DNA of 64,000 nucleotides from the NCBI GenBank assembly GCA_902826615.1, contig CADEFN010000001.1, positions 1,116,001 through 1,180,000 on the forward strand, read 5' to 3'. The DNA comes from an uncultured Gemmatimonadota bacterium. GTDB taxonomy: Bacteria; Gemmatimonadota; Gemmatimonadetes; Gemmatimonadales; Gemmatimonadaceae. This document shows positions 34,762-44,538 of the stretch, in pieces. The notes under the pieces were generated by a model, which was given only the letters and a program-made list of their open reading frames with translations, was not told where the DNA came from and searched no databases. The position numbers and the translations under genes were made by a program. How positions within the stretch are numbered: the stretch's first letter is position 1; each line of letters opens with the position of its first letter.

Positions 34762-36264
34762 TCAGCGGCCACCCTGGGCGTCGACCGTCCGCTCACTCGC
34801 CCAGGAGCGCAGCGTGGACAACCGCTCCTGCATGGTACGCGAGAGGGGGCGGGTGGCCTGGAGTTCTGCCAGCAGGTGCGCGGTTCCGAGCGGACCACCG
34901 GCATGGAACGCCGTGAACAGGGCGCTCACGACCGCCTGCTCGATTTCGGCGCCGCTGAAGCCATCACTCGCGGCTGCGATGGCGTCGACATCAACCGCCG
35001 CGGTGAGCTGCCGTCGTTTGCGCAGGTGGATGCGGAAGATCTCGGCGCGCGCCGCGGGGCCGGGCAGGTCCACAAAGAACACTTCGTCAAAGCGGCCCTT
35101 GCGCACAAACTCCGGCGGGAGCGCCGAGACGTCATTGGAGGTGGCGACCACAAAGACATCGCCACGGCGTTCCTGGAGCCACGACAAGAAGCCACCAAAC
35201 ACACGTTGCGACACGCCGCCGTCCTGCTCGCCAGCGTTTCCGGAGAAGGCCTTCTCCAATTCGTCGATCCACAACACGATCGGGGCCATACGTTCGGCGG
35301 TGCGAAGTGCGCGCTTGAAGTTCTTCTCGCTGTCACCCACAAACTTGTCGTAGAGCAACGCTGGGTCGAGCCGAAGAAGGGGCAGGTCCCATTCATGAGC
35401 GACGGCCTTGGCGCAGAGGCTCTTGCCGCACCCCGGCACGCCCATGAGCAGGATACCCTTGGGAAAGGGAAGCCCGAAACCGGCCGCACGTTCGGGGTCG
35501 GCGATGCTCACGTGCCGCTTGGTGAGCCACGCCTTGAGCCCGTCGAGCCCGGCCACATCACTCATCCGTTCGGTTGCGCTCCAGTATTCGAGCAGGCCAT
35601 CCTGCTCCACGGCCTGCCGCTTGGCGGTGGCCACACGTGGAATGTCGCTGGCCGACAGCGCACCATCCACCATGATCAGGCGTGTGAGAATCTTCTCCGC
35701 TTCTACAAGGGTGAGTCCAAGCAGATTGTGCAGGAGCCGGGCCCGATCTTCCGCCGTGAGCTTGACCTTCACCGGCATGCGGGCGGTGTGGTCGCGAATC
35801 ACGCGCTCCATCAGGACGCGGTAGTCGTCGAGCACCGGGGCGGGAAGGCGTACCACAATGGCATGTGGCCTGAGGGCCTCTGGCAGCCGAACGTCGCCTC
35901 CGCTGATCACCACGGCACCACGCCGTACCTCAAAGCGATCGACCACATCTCGCAGGTGCGACACCACCAGTGGATCGTTGAGATATTCCCCAAACAACGG
36001 CAAGTGAAAGACCCCCGCCTCACGTTCGACAAGCCGCAACACATCGGCGGGCGCGGCACTGTCCTCGACGAAGGGCGCATTGGATTCACCGCCGAACTGG
36101 AGGCCTTTGGAACGCCGCCACCCGTGGTAGCGCAGCGAGAGTTTGGCCGCGACCTGGCGCAGCGCGTCATCGGCGCGGTCCAGCTCCCAGGTGTCGATCA
36201 CGATCAGGGCATACCGCGACCGGATCAGCAGTTCGAGTTCGTCGACGAATTCGTGAAATCGCAT
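34762..36264 (-). CDS. Ycf46-like AAA+ ATPase
   Basis: A 500-residue protein. The N-terminal ~240 residues match the plan of Ycf46 proteins: the start ELELLIRSRYALIVIDTWEL, a degenerate P-loop-like domain, then an alpha-helical bridge. The C-terminal AAA+ module has Walker A GVPGCGKS, Walker B IVLWIDELEKAF, sensor VVATSNDVSALP and the Arg-finger block VRKGRFDEVFFVDLP. Ycf46 is encoded in algal plastids and cyanobacteria; other bacteria have homologues of unknown role. It is divergent (222 bases) from a SWIM zinc-finger gene and may cooperate with it. Arrangement with SWIM and a large helical protein suggests a multi-component chaperone or quality-control system. That is an inference. Confidence 0.82.
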   Translation of the reverse strand: MRFHEFVDELELLIRSRYALIVIDTWELDRADDALRQVAAKLSLRYHGWRRSKGLQFGGESNAPFVEDSAAPADVLRLVEREAGVFHLPLFGEYLNDPLVVSHLRDVVDRFEVRRGAVVISGGDVRLPEALRPHAIVVRLPAPVLDDYRVLMERVIRDHTARMPVKVKLTAEDRARLLHNLLGLTLVEAEKILTRLIMVDGALSASDIPRVATAKRQAVEQDGLLEYWSATERMSDVAGLDGLKAWLTKRHVSIADPERAAGFGLPFPKGILLMGVPGCGKSLCAKAVAHEWDLPLLRLDPALLYDKFVGDSEKNFKRALRTAERMAPIVLWIDELEKAFSGNAGEQDGGVSQRVFGGFLSWLQERRGDVFVVATSNDVSALPPEFVRKGRFDEVFFVDLPGPAARAEIFRIHLRKRRQLTAAVDVDAIAAASDGFSGAEIEQAVVSALFTAFHAGGPLGTAHLLAELQATRPLSRTMQERLSTLRSWASERTVDAQGGR

Positions 36265-36486
36265 GGTCTGAGGGGGGGCTGCTATCAGACGGCGCCCTCC
36301 GTGGTCGCGTCACCCCGAGGCTCCAGGGAAGTGGTACCGCGCCCGGCCGTCGCAGTCCAGCGCACCCTCTCAAGGGCCGGGGTCCAGATACTCGCGGGTC
36401 ACGCCCTCGCTGAGGCGGGGAAGACGCCACATCTTCCCCGGCGAACCACAGCTGACCTTCGTCACCTCCCCGTCGTCCTTCAGTCT

Positions 36487-37848
36487 GTGACCAGCATCGA
36501 GCACGCGTACCGGTATTCGTATCCCTCGGCGGTCACTCCGGCCGAGGGGCAGGCGGGCCGTGTCGAGTTGGCGACAAGCGGAGGTGAGCAGGCCAGCCCC
36601 TTGTACTTCGAAGGGCAGCTCGTGTACCCGCGGGAGACGGCCGACTTTCTGCGTGCGCTCATCGACGTGGTGCACGCGCGCTACCACGTCCCGGCGGCGA
36701 TGCTGCAGCGGATCCTGATCATGGCCGATCCCGTGGTCACGTGCACGGAAGGACGCCTGCGCTTCGAAGGGTTCTCATCCTGCTGCGGTGTGTACGCGCG
36801 GCTGGACGTGCTCGAGAACGGATTGCGAGGCACCACCTTCGGCCGCGGAACCACCAACGTCGACTTCAATCCACCCATGCTGGCGGCGCTTGCGCGGGTG
36901 CGCGAGAGCGACGCACTGGGCCTCTCGGTTGGCCGCGATCATGTCGCGGCCTCTACGACCCGGGACACCGTGATTGAACGTCGTGTGCCGCTGCCCGCGC
37001 GGTGGGTGCGTGGGTTTGGCGAAGTGCAAGCGTGCCTGGCCCGCATGACGCAGCGTTGCGAGATCCCGGGTGTCGAGGCTCGGCGCTTTCTTCGTGCGCT
37101 GCCCAAAGCCAGCATGCATCGCCGCGCCACATGGATCACCGCGGCGGGTGCCGGGTTGCGAGTGTCGCAGCTGGAAACGCCGCAGGGCGTGCGCGTTGGG
37201 GGAGTGGAGCGGCTGCGTGTGCTGACGCCGGTCATTCACCACGCCGAGCTGCTGCGTGTCTATAGCGACGACACGACGGGGGCGAGTGCCTGGGAGATCG
37301 TGGCGACCGGGATGCGGTATCTGGTCGCCTTCAGTCCGGAAGTGTGGCGTGGCTTCTCCGGAGAAGGCCAGCTGCTGCGCGAGATGGCAGCGAGTGATCG
37401 CGACGCCCTGTTGTCACGAGTGCGGGCAGCCCTCACCTGGGAGTGGCTGCTGGATGTTGACGTGCTGGCGGCCGAGGTTGGCGCACCGGTGTCGCAGGTG
37501 CGCAGCGCACTCGCCGTGTTGAGCAGTCGCGGGCTGGTCGGATACGATCTGGCGGAGCGAGGTTTTTTTCATCGTGTGCTGCCGTTTGATCTTGGCCAGG
37601 TCGAGCGATTGCAGCCGCGGTTGCGGGCGGCGCGGCGGCTGGTTGCTGAGGGCGCCGTGCGAGTCGAGGAGAATGCGGACTCGCACCTGGTGGGCGTCGT
37701 GGTGAGTGATGCGGTCGAACATCGGGTGCGGCTCAGCGCCGACTCGTTCAGCTGCACGTGCCCCTGGTACGCCAAACATCGGCAGGCACGTGGCGAATGC
37801 AAACATGTGCTCGCCGTCCGCCTCACCCTGGAGGCAGCCGATGTCTGA
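36487..37848 (+). CDS. SWIM zinc-finger protein
   Basis: A protein of about 453 residues. The C-terminus has a SWIM finger, CxC (423, 425) then CxH (438, 440), in FSCTCPWYAKHRQARGECKHVL. The central part is helical with a winged-helix-like stretch (SQVRSALAVLSSRGLVGYD). SWIM domains bind DNA or protein. I take GTG at 36487 because the residues from there on look protein-like and the open frame upstream is antisense to the ATPase gene; no good ribosome-binding site is seen, so the start is uncertain. It overlaps the next gene by 8 bases (ATGTCTGA at 37841-37848). It is the core of the Ycf46/SWIM/large-protein cluster. Confidence 0.75.
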   Translation: MTSIEHAYRYSYPSAVTPAEGQAGRVELATSGGEQASPLYFEGQLVYPRETADFLRALIDVVHARYHVPAAMLQRILIMADPVVTCTEGRLRFEGFSSCCGVYARLDVLENGLRGTTFGRGTTNVDFNPPMLAALARVRESDALGLSVGRDHVAASTTRDTVIERRVPLPARWVRGFGEVQACLARMTQRCEIPGVEARRFLRALPKASMHRRATWITAAGAGLRVSQLETPQGVRVGGVERLRVLTPVIHHAELLRVYSDDTTGASAWEIVATGMRYLVAFSPEVWRGFSGEGQLLREMAASDRDALLSRVRAALTWEWLLDVDVLAAEVGAPVSQVRSALAVLSSRGLVGYDLAERGFFHRVLPFDLGQVERLQPRLRAARRLVAEGAVRVEENADSHLVGVVVSDAVEHRVRLSADSFSCTCPWYAKHRQARGECKHVLAVRLTLEAADV

Positions 37849-40783
37849 GCTGCTCCTCGACGCCGCGGAACGAGGGGACGCCAGCGCCGTGGTCGCGGCT
37901 CTCACCGGGATGCCCGAAGCCGCGCGGCGGGGGGCGGCGCCCCGGGTCCTGAGCGCGATCCGTGAGGCGTCACGTGGGTACGGCATGCCAAACGGTGCAC
38001 TGCAGCTCGCCGCGCTTGGGGTGTGCACCCTGAGCGAATTGGAGCACCTGCCGCGCCATGCCCGTGCGCGTGGGGCGGAGGCCATCGTTGTCCTGCGCGA
38101 TCGTCGACCGGAGTGGTTGCCGAGGTGGGTGGAAACCCTCATGGAGGATGAGTTCTACTGGACCTGGTTCCCGTTGGTTCGAACCCTGGTGCGCGACGGG
38201 CTGTGTCCGCGGCCAGATCATCCGCACTACCCCCTCGGCATGATCACGGGGCTTCGTGCACTTCGTTCGGCGGCGCCCAACCCGCCCATCCAGGACGTGT
38301 TGCGTCAGGATCCTGACTTGCTGCCAGAGATCTGGCACCTGTTCGAACTGGAAGGGGGCGGCGAGAACAGTCTGGCCAACTACGACCGTTTTTCGTTCGG
38401 GTCGACCTGGTCAGAGGCGTTCCTCGCACTCATGCGAGACGGCACGTTACCGCGCGAACGTCTTCTGGATGCCACGATCGCCGCGTTAGGGCGCGACTTC
38501 AATCACTATCGGGCCAAGTGGTTCATCGACTTCCATGACAAGCTTGCGCCGACGCCAGGGGAGCTCACGGCGCGTGCGGCGCACTATCTCGAACTGCTGC
38601 ATCGCAGCACGCCCAATGTGGTCGCGTTTGCGCTCAAGACGGTCGAGAAACTCGATCGAGCACAGCCGCTTGATGATCACGCGCTCCTCGCCGGCTTGCG
38701 GTCACGCATGCGGTCCGAGGTGGCGTCCCAGGTGCGAAGCGTCATCAAGTGGATATCCCGAGTTGCGAAGCGAAACCCGGCGGTGACCGCGGAATGCATG
38801 ACGATCGTGAGCGAGGCCGTGTTGCACGAGCACAAGGAGGTGCAGCACGACGCGCTGGCGTGGATTCAGCAGCAGAAGGGCACGCTCACTCCTGCGCACC
38901 GCGCCTTGCTGGAGCGGGCGCGCGGAATGGTGGCGGCGAGCAACACCGAGCTCCTCGCGTCGCTCATCGGCACGGCCAGCGCACCGGTGCCCACGCCCAT
39001 ACCGACCGGAACACCCGCCCGACACGTGTCCCCCTGGTCGCGGCTCGCCGGGCTCGATCTGCTTGATACACCTGGCGTCGAACTGGAATCGTTAGGGCCG
39101 GCGCCGTTCGACGGCACCGACGTGCCCCGTTTGCACGCGTCGGAGACGGTGGTGCCGGCGGAGGACCTCGCCGCGCTCATCGAACGTTGTGCCAGCGCTA
39201 TTGAAAATGCCGGTGATGTACTGGAGTATGAACTGGCGCTCGACAGCATCGCACGGCTTGCTGATCAGCGCCCGCCAGACTTTGCCAAGCGACTCAGCCC
39301 CCTGACAAAGCGCAGCGCCAAGCGCCTCGCGGCTCGTGGTGCGGTGCCATTCTCAGGGCAGGACCACACGCTGGACTTGTGTGCCGTGATTCATGCCTGG
39401 GCCACGCAACAGGTGCTCGACCCAATTCGCATGACGGAGTACGAGCGCGATTTCCTGCGCTCACCGTTGCAGGCAGATGGTCCGGGAGTACCAGTCGAAT
39501 GGCGGCGGTCGGTCGCCGGCTATGTCGCACGGCGCGCGCTGGCCGTCGCGCGGCAAGTCTCGACGGGGACAGCGCTTCCCCTGTTGAGCACTCCCACGCA
39601 CGCTTCTGGACTGATTGATCCTCATGCACTCGCCGTGCGCACGCAGGTGTGGGTGGCCGCGCAGGCGACGCCCGACCCGCACGACGTGACACTGGCCATG
39701 TTGCGCGTGGCGCCCGACGACCGTGCGAAGGCGTTGCAGAACTTCCCCAACGGGCCTGCAGAATGGGTGTTGTCCTTGCGATACGCACTGGGCGGCGACC
39801 ATGCGATTGGTGAATCGGTGCAGCTGTGGACCGCAGCCGCTTTCGCACGTGCACCCTTCGCGACTGATGAGGTCCTGTGCACGCATCACCCCGCATTGGG
39901 CGCCGACGCAGGGGTCCCCGCTCGTTATGCACCGCAGGTCACGTCATGGGAGTCACATGGCCATACGCACCACCGGCTGCGGGTGGACGTCGCGCCGGCA
40001 CCATCACTACGCGTCGACGTCCTGCCCGCCGCCTTTTTCGCCGAGCCGAGTGCGGATCGATACTTCACCGAGTCGTGCCTTGGCCCGCGCTCGGATGGTG
40101 CCTATCGGCTGGCCGCGTCGGTGAGTCCCGTGGTGGCCGATGCACTGGCGGCCGAGTCCGCGTGCATTCTTGGCGCCAACCTGGACTGGTGGGAGGCGCA
40201 GTGGGCCAACAAGGTGTTGCTCGAGCCCTGGGCGAATCCCGACCTTCCGTTGCGCGACATGCCACGCCTGCTGCTGGTGCTTGGTCTTGCTGCCAAGGAT
40301 CCCGGAGAGCACGGGCTTGCCTCGGATGTCGCCATTCGAGCCATCGAAGACGGGCGTCTGGTCGGTGATGAGCTCGGTGCAACCATGTCCCTGTTGCTTC
40401 CCACAGGGTTGGTCAAGCCGGCACGGTGGGCGCGGTCGCTCAAGGACGTGGCGCGTCACTCGGCGTGGCACACGTTGACGGTGCGCGTGGCGATCGAACG
40501 TGTCTGTGGCGCCAGTGTCGGCGTACCGCCGCGCGAACTCCTGGAGCTGCTCCTGGAGTTGTGCACCGAGTGTGGGTGTGCGGCGTCTGGCGCTGCCGTG
40601 CGCAAGTCGCTGGCACGAGCGGGGACGAAGGGAAAGGTGGGCGCCACTGCGACCGCCTTGCTCGCGCTGCAGCAGCGAGACGCCACACATGCCACGCATC
40701 AGGCGCAGGCCAGGAGCGCGGCGTACGAAGGACGTCGTGCGCGTGCCGAGCGTTGGGGGCAGATGCGAGAAGGGCTCTCGTAA
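37841..40783 (+). CDS. Large helical protein paired with SWIM (DUF6493-like)
   Basis: A 980-residue cytosolic protein that is mostly helical. The first ~330 residues read like HEAT/ARM repeats (Ala/Leu/Arg-rich paired helices such as LLDAAERGDASAVVAALTGMPEAARRG). The middle is Ala/Pro-rich with a linker near residue 360-385. The C-terminal half has more varied content, including AESACILGANLDWWEAQWANKVLLEPWANP. The plan is similar to proteins annotated DUF6493 that accompany SWIM zinc-finger genes, but I cannot confirm this without a profile search. It overlaps the SWIM gene, so the two are translated together. No catalytic motif found. Likely a scaffold. Confidence 0.7.
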   Translation: MSELLLDAAERGDASAVVAALTGMPEAARRGAAPRVLSAIREASRGYGMPNGALQLAALGVCTLSELEHLPRHARARGAEAIVVLRDRRPEWLPRWVETLMEDEFYWTWFPLVRTLVRDGLCPRPDHPHYPLGMITGLRALRSAAPNPPIQDVLRQDPDLLPEIWHLFELEGGGENSLANYDRFSFGSTWSEAFLALMRDGTLPRERLLDATIAALGRDFNHYRAKWFIDFHDKLAPTPGELTARAAHYLELLHRSTPNVVAFALKTVEKLDRAQPLDDHALLAGLRSRMRSEVASQVRSVIKWISRVAKRNPAVTAECMTIVSEAVLHEHKEVQHDALAWIQQQKGTLTPAHRALLERARGMVAASNTELLASLIGTASAPVPTPIPTGTPARHVSPWSRLAGLDLLDTPGVELESLGPAPFDGTDVPRLHASETVVPAEDLAALIERCASAIENAGDVLEYELALDSIARLADQRPPDFAKRLSPLTKRSAKRLAARGAVPFSGQDHTLDLCAVIHAWATQQVLDPIRMTEYERDFLRSPLQADGPGVPVEWRRSVAGYVARRALAVARQVSTGTALPLLSTPTHASGLIDPHALAVRTQVWVAAQATPDPHDVTLAMLRVAPDDRAKALQNFPNGPAEWVLSLRYALGGDHAIGESVQLWTAAAFARAPFATDEVLCTHHPALGADAGVPARYAPQVTSWESHGHTHHRLRVDVAPAPSLRVDVLPAAFFAEPSADRYFTESCLGPRSDGAYRLAASVSPVVADALAAESACILGANLDWWEAQWANKVLLEPWANPDLPLRDMPRLLLVLGLAAKDPGEHGLASDVAIRAIEDGRLVGDELGATMSLLLPTGLVKPARWARSLKDVARHSAWHTLTVRVAIERVCGASVGVPPRELLELLLELCTECGCAASGAAVRKSLARAGTKGKVGATATALLALQQRDATHATHQAQARSAAYEGRRARAERWGQMREGLS

Positions 40784-40857
40784 GGCTGGTCGCAAGCCGT
40801 ACCGAACGCGGGTGACGCTGGGCGCTCGCGCAATGCGGGCGGGCGATGCGACGCGTT

Positions 40858-41907
40858 TCAGCCGAGCAACGTACAGGCCCGCTCGGCGATGGGCTCGACC
40901 AGCTGAGCCATGTCATGTGCGCGGCGACTCGACGCGTTGCCCTCGATGGCTCGCCGCGCCACGCCTTCCAGGATGGCGGCGAGGCGAAACATGTTGAACG
41001 CAAGACAGACCGACCAGTCCGCCGGAATGACTCCGCCTGCAACTGAGAGGTAGGTATCGATGTACTGGCGCTCGGTCGGGATCCCGGCAGTAGCGACGTC
41101 AACACCGGCGAGACTTCCGAACGCCCCGGGTGGCAAGTGCCACAGCATGCACTGATAACTCAGATCGGCCAGCGGATCGCCCAGTGTGGAGAGTTCCCAG
41201 TCGATGACGGCGCGGACGTCGAGTGTCGCCGAATCGAAGATCACGTTATCCAGGCGGAAGTCGCCATGAATGACACACTGCCGACCGCTTCCCGCCGGGG
41301 GCTGCTCCTGCAGCCGACGCATGAGGGTGTCCATCGCCGGAATTTCGCGTGTCTTCGCTGCCAGGTATTGCTGGCTCCACCGCGTGATTTGGCGTTGGAA
41401 GTAATCGCCCGGTCGCCCGAAGTCGTCGAGCCCGGCCTGTTGCACCGGAACCTTGTGGAGACCGGCCAGTGTCTCCGCCAGAGAGCGAAAGAGCTGGTGC
41501 CGTTCTGCCGGCTGAAGGCCGGGGAGCGACGGATCCCAGAAGATTCGGCCCTCCACGCATTCCATCACAAAGAAGGGAGTCTCCATCACCTCGCGGTCGT
41601 CGCAGAATGCCAGGGGTCGAGCGACCGGCACGCCGTGAGAATGCAGTGCGGAGGTGATGCGAAACTCGCGATCGACGGCGTGGGCCGTTTTGAGGGTGGG
41701 GCCGCCGGGCTTCCGGCGCAGGACGTATCGCTGAGATGGCGTTTGGAGGAGGAAGGTAGGGTTCGACTGCCCGCCCTTGAACTGAGAGACCTGCACCGGC
41801 CCCGCGAATCCCGGGATCGCGCTCTCGAGCCAGCGGCTCACCCGCTCCACATCAAAGGCATGTGCGGGCGCGACGGGACCGGTCCCTTCAAAGGCATGGG
41901 TATCCAT
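40858..41907 (-). CDS. APH-type phosphotransferase (ACAD10/11 N-domain-like)
   Basis: A 349-residue protein of the aminoglycoside-phosphotransferase/choline-kinase fold. Key motifs are QFKGGQSNPTFLL (nucleotide loop), YVLRRKP (ATP-binding Lys), CVIHGDFRLDNVIFD (catalytic HGDxxxxN) and AVIDWELSTLGDPLADL (metal-binding DWE). These are the positions seen in the kinase domain of ACAD10/11, which phosphorylates 4-hydroxyacyl-CoAs before elimination by the dehydrogenase domain. In this genome the dehydrogenase (33523) is a separate gene about 6 kb away. Start at the ATG ending at 41907; a TTG three codons upstream is an alternative. Antibiotic resistance is not implied. Confidence 0.86.
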   Translation of the reverse strand: MDTHAFEGTGPVAPAHAFDVERVSRWLESAIPGFAGPVQVSQFKGGQSNPTFLLQTPSQRYVLRRKPGGPTLKTAHAVDREFRITSALHSHGVPVARPLAFCDDREVMETPFFVMECVEGRIFWDPSLPGLQPAERHQLFRSLAETLAGLHKVPVQQAGLDDFGRPGDYFQRQITRWSQQYLAAKTREIPAMDTLMRRLQEQPPAGSGRQCVIHGDFRLDNVIFDSATLDVRAVIDWELSTLGDPLADLSYQCMLWHLPPGAFGSLAGVDVATAGIPTERQYIDTYLSVAGGVIPADWSVCLAFNMFRLAAILEGVARRAIEGNASSRRAHDMAQLVEPIAERACTLLG

Positions 41908-41979
41908 CAGCCACAAGATACGGATGCGGCGGTCGGAGGGGTGCGGCCCCCCGGAGATCCGGGAGACCGCGTCTCCGTA

Positions 41980-43173
41980 TTATGGCAGCGGCGCCACCAG
42001 ATTCAGGTCGGCGGCAAGCGCCAGGGCGGCCGCGTTGCGACCCAGCGCCAGTCCTGCGACGGTGTCGAACCGGTAGTGGATGCCCGCATAGATTCGCGAA
42101 AGACCCGACTCCTGCGCGAGGTTGTCCAGTCGCGCTCGCTCGCTTGGGAAGAACGCCGAGAGCACGCCGTTGGCCGCGCCAGAGACACAAGAGTGCGCAG
42201 CCGGGTATGACGGGTGAGGAGGCGTCGGAAACACCGTGACGATGCCCGGATCGGCTTGTGGTGGCCGAATGAACCAGTAGGTGTACTTGGCTTCGAAGCA
42301 ACCGGCGACTGCATCAAACGCTGCCGCATTCAGCAGGAACATGATCCGCGCGGCCTCCGCATCCTTGCGGCGGTACGCCACGATCAGTTCGCGCGCAACG
42401 CCCATGATGGCCGCGTTCGATCGCGGCGACTGGTTCACGTTCCAGTAGTTGGCAATCGCTGTTTGTTCCGGGGTCCGTGACAGCGAGATCTGACGCACTT
42501 CGGCCAACGCCTGGTTGTACTCCGCACTGCCGAAGGCTGGCGGCGGCGGAGGCCGCAATTGACTGCCTGACGTCATGAAGAAGGGACGACCGCCGAGCCC
42601 GCCGCGCGCAATCGGTCCGCCATTGTAGATCCAGCGGTCCGGTCCGACCGGTGGCGGCCCAAACGGCGGCAGCAGGGGGTTGGTGAGGCCAATGCCGTCC
42701 CCCTGGGCGAAGGCCAGTACACGCGCGCCGATCGCGCGACCGATGGTCTCACCCGCTGCGAAGTCGACGTGTTTATCGCCCGGCCACGGGCTGGAGTTCT
42801 CCTGGGCATCGAGTACGGCTTCGTTCTCGACGATGTCGAGCGGGAAGAACGCATTCAGTACTGCCACGGAGGCGCCAGCGATCGCGGCTGCGACCGGTGG
42901 ATGCGCTCCCGGGGTCTGCTCCGCAGCCTCCGAGGCCCGAAATTGGGCGTACGACAAGTACGCATACATTCGGTTGACATCAACGACACGGGCAGCGGCG
43001 AGCCTCGTAGCCCGCGTGTTCCAGCTGACCGTCGAACCGACCTCCCAGAACTTGACCGCGTCAAGCGCGAGGGTCGCCTCGGTTGGTGCGACGACATGGG
43101 CCGTCGTTGGTGCGTCGCTGCAGGCCGCTAGTGCGAGCAGCAATGCGACCGACGCCGTTGTTCGGGCATTCAT
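41980..43173 (-). CDS. Vanadium haloperoxidase/PAP2-family lipoprotein
   Basis: A 397-residue protein, probably a lipoprotein (signal ends LLALAAC). It has the PAP2/vanadium-haloperoxidase core near the C-terminus: KYTYWFIRPPQ (Lys and Arg), HPSYPAAHSCVSGAA (His in the acid-phosphatase block) and AGIHYRFDTVAG (HxxxD-type). The N-terminal helices and long Pro-rich loop (PPPPPAF) are typical of the larger haloperoxidase-like group. Whether it acts as a haloperoxidase or phosphatase cannot be decided from sequence. Start at the ATG ending at 43173 yields a lipobox. Confidence 0.83.
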   Translation of the reverse strand: MNARTTASVALLLALAACSDAPTTAHVVAPTEATLALDAVKFWEVGSTVSWNTRATRLAAARVVDVNRMYAYLSYAQFRASEAAEQTPGAHPPVAAAIAGASVAVLNAFFPLDIVENEAVLDAQENSSPWPGDKHVDFAAGETIGRAIGARVLAFAQGDGIGLTNPLLPPFGPPPVGPDRWIYNGGPIARGGLGGRPFFMTSGSQLRPPPPPAFGSAEYNQALAEVRQISLSRTPEQTAIANYWNVNQSPRSNAAIMGVARELIVAYRRKDAEAARIMFLLNAAAFDAVAGCFEAKYTYWFIRPPQADPGIVTVFPTPPHPSYPAAHSCVSGAANGVLSAFFPSERARLDNLAQESGLSRIYAGIHYRFDTVAGLALGRNAAALALAADLNLVAPLP

Positions 43174-43395
43174 GGGCACTCTCCAAAGTGCAGGTGAGCG
43201 AGACCGAACACCGCCTCGCAAGCCCGAACACGACAAATCGAGGTGTACTGCGACATATCGCGCCTCGGCGGCGAATCCGTGATCGAGGATGTCGCAAGGG
43301 ACGCGGAATTGTCGTGAGAAGAGGAAGCCGCGGTCCGGCCGAGTCGACTCCGGAGCCGAGGCTTTACCTGGCATCCGTGTTATCGGGGAGGATAA

Positions 43396-44424
43396 ATGTT
43401 GACCAAGCCCTTCAGGTTGCGAGCGCGCCATCGTGTGTCGCGGCTCGTATCAGTTTGCTTTCTCCTGGCCTGCGGCGCGCCGCAGGAACCGATCGACCGA
43501 CCCGCCAAGGCCGGGCCACTGCCCACCGCCGTGATTCGGATCCCGGGGGACCCCAACCTGGCCCTGACGATCGGGGCAGGGGTCCAGCTGTCCGCTGTTA
43601 TGGAGGACACACGTGGCGTTGAGGTCCTGGTCCCTGCCACCTGGAGCTCGTCGAACACCACTGTGGTGGAGGTGGACAGCTCCGGTAGCGTGAGTGCGGT
43701 TGGCTACGGTGAGGCAAGCATCTCGGCGTTTTACGGCGGGGGGCTGGCCAAGGTGATGGTATCGACCCGTCCCGGCGGACTTCGAGTCAGACAACTGGCC
43801 GGCGGCGTGGTCGTCGAGGAAGGTGAATCTGCCGTTGTCGTGGCGGAGTTCCTGGACGTCAACGGCGAAGTCATCGTGATGCCGTGGGACGTGACGTGGG
43901 CGACGTCAGCGGGTACCCTGGTGCCTGGGAACACACAGCAGACGCAGCTGTTGCGAGGGCTGCCGGCAGGGGAAATCGGTGTGGTCGCGACGTCAGGACC
44001 GTTTCGCGCATCCCTGAGGTTGCCGGTTCGTCCCGGAACTGGGACTAAGCTCACGGTGCCGCACTTCACCCTATGGGCTGACGCGCTGCCGAATGGACAG
44101 ATGACCTTCTACCCCGACCTCGTCGTGGTCGCGCCGTTCGAGGCCACGATCGAACGGCTCGAATTCAGTCGACCGTTCAAGTCCGTCTGCGCGAACGCGG
44201 CGATCGCACCGGATGCCACGACGCCGCTCTTCGACTTCATCCCCTACGACTTTTCGTGGCAGGACGGGTCACTCACTCCGGGCTCCGTGGTTGAGGTGGC
44301 CATCACCTACGGGCGCAGCGACGGGAGTTTCCAGACGACGCGAGCACTGGGTCTGGTCACGCCGTGGCAAAGAGGCAGTGTGATCGACTATAGCACAGGA
44401 GGCTTCTCCTGGCGTGCGTGCTGA
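43396..44424 (+). CDS. Ig-like (Big_2) domain lipoprotein
   Basis: A 342-residue lipoprotein with ribosome-binding site GGGGAGGA and lipobox CFLLAC (Cys about residue 26). Residues ~45-125 hold a Big_2/BID_2-type Ig domain with ATWSSSNTTVVEVDSSGSVSAVGYGEASISA. A second Ig-like region (residues ~130-215) is followed by a C-terminal beta-rich region with two or more Cys. It belongs to the envelope-lipoprotein set of this region; no operon partner is coupled to it. Function probably structural or adhesive. Confidence 0.75.
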   Translation: MLTKPFRLRARHRVSRLVSVCFLLACGAPQEPIDRPAKAGPLPTAVIRIPGDPNLALTIGAGVQLSAVMEDTRGVEVLVPATWSSSNTTVVEVDSSGSVSAVGYGEASISAFYGGGLAKVMVSTRPGGLRVRQLAGGVVVEEGESAVVVAEFLDVNGEVIVMPWDVTWATSAGTLVPGNTQQTQLLRGLPAGEIGVVATSGPFRASLRLPVRPGTGTKLTVPHFTLWADALPNGQMTFYPDLVVVAPFEATIERLEFSRPFKSVCANAAIAPDATTPLFDFIPYDFSWQDGSLTPGSVVEVAITYGRSDGSFQTTRALGLVTPWQRGSVIDYSTGGFSWRAC

Positions 44425-44538
44425 TTGCCGAATTGCTGACCTCGAGTTGCGTACCATGTCGCAAAGACGCGGATTTCTCGTGATCCAGGGAGACGCCACA
44501 GGCCAACCAGGACTGGTGGCGAACTCCCAGAGGCTCAC

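Noticed and set aside
34360-36486. A long open frame continuing upstream of the SWIM protein
   Set aside because: It is antisense to the AAA+ ATPase and acyl-CoA dehydrogenase, whose motifs are unmistakable. The residues do not resemble a protein family; only the part from 36487 is real.
40858-41907. Aminoglycoside resistance gene
   Set aside because: Sequence features match the ACAD10/11 kinase domain group and an acyl-CoA dehydrogenase is in the window.
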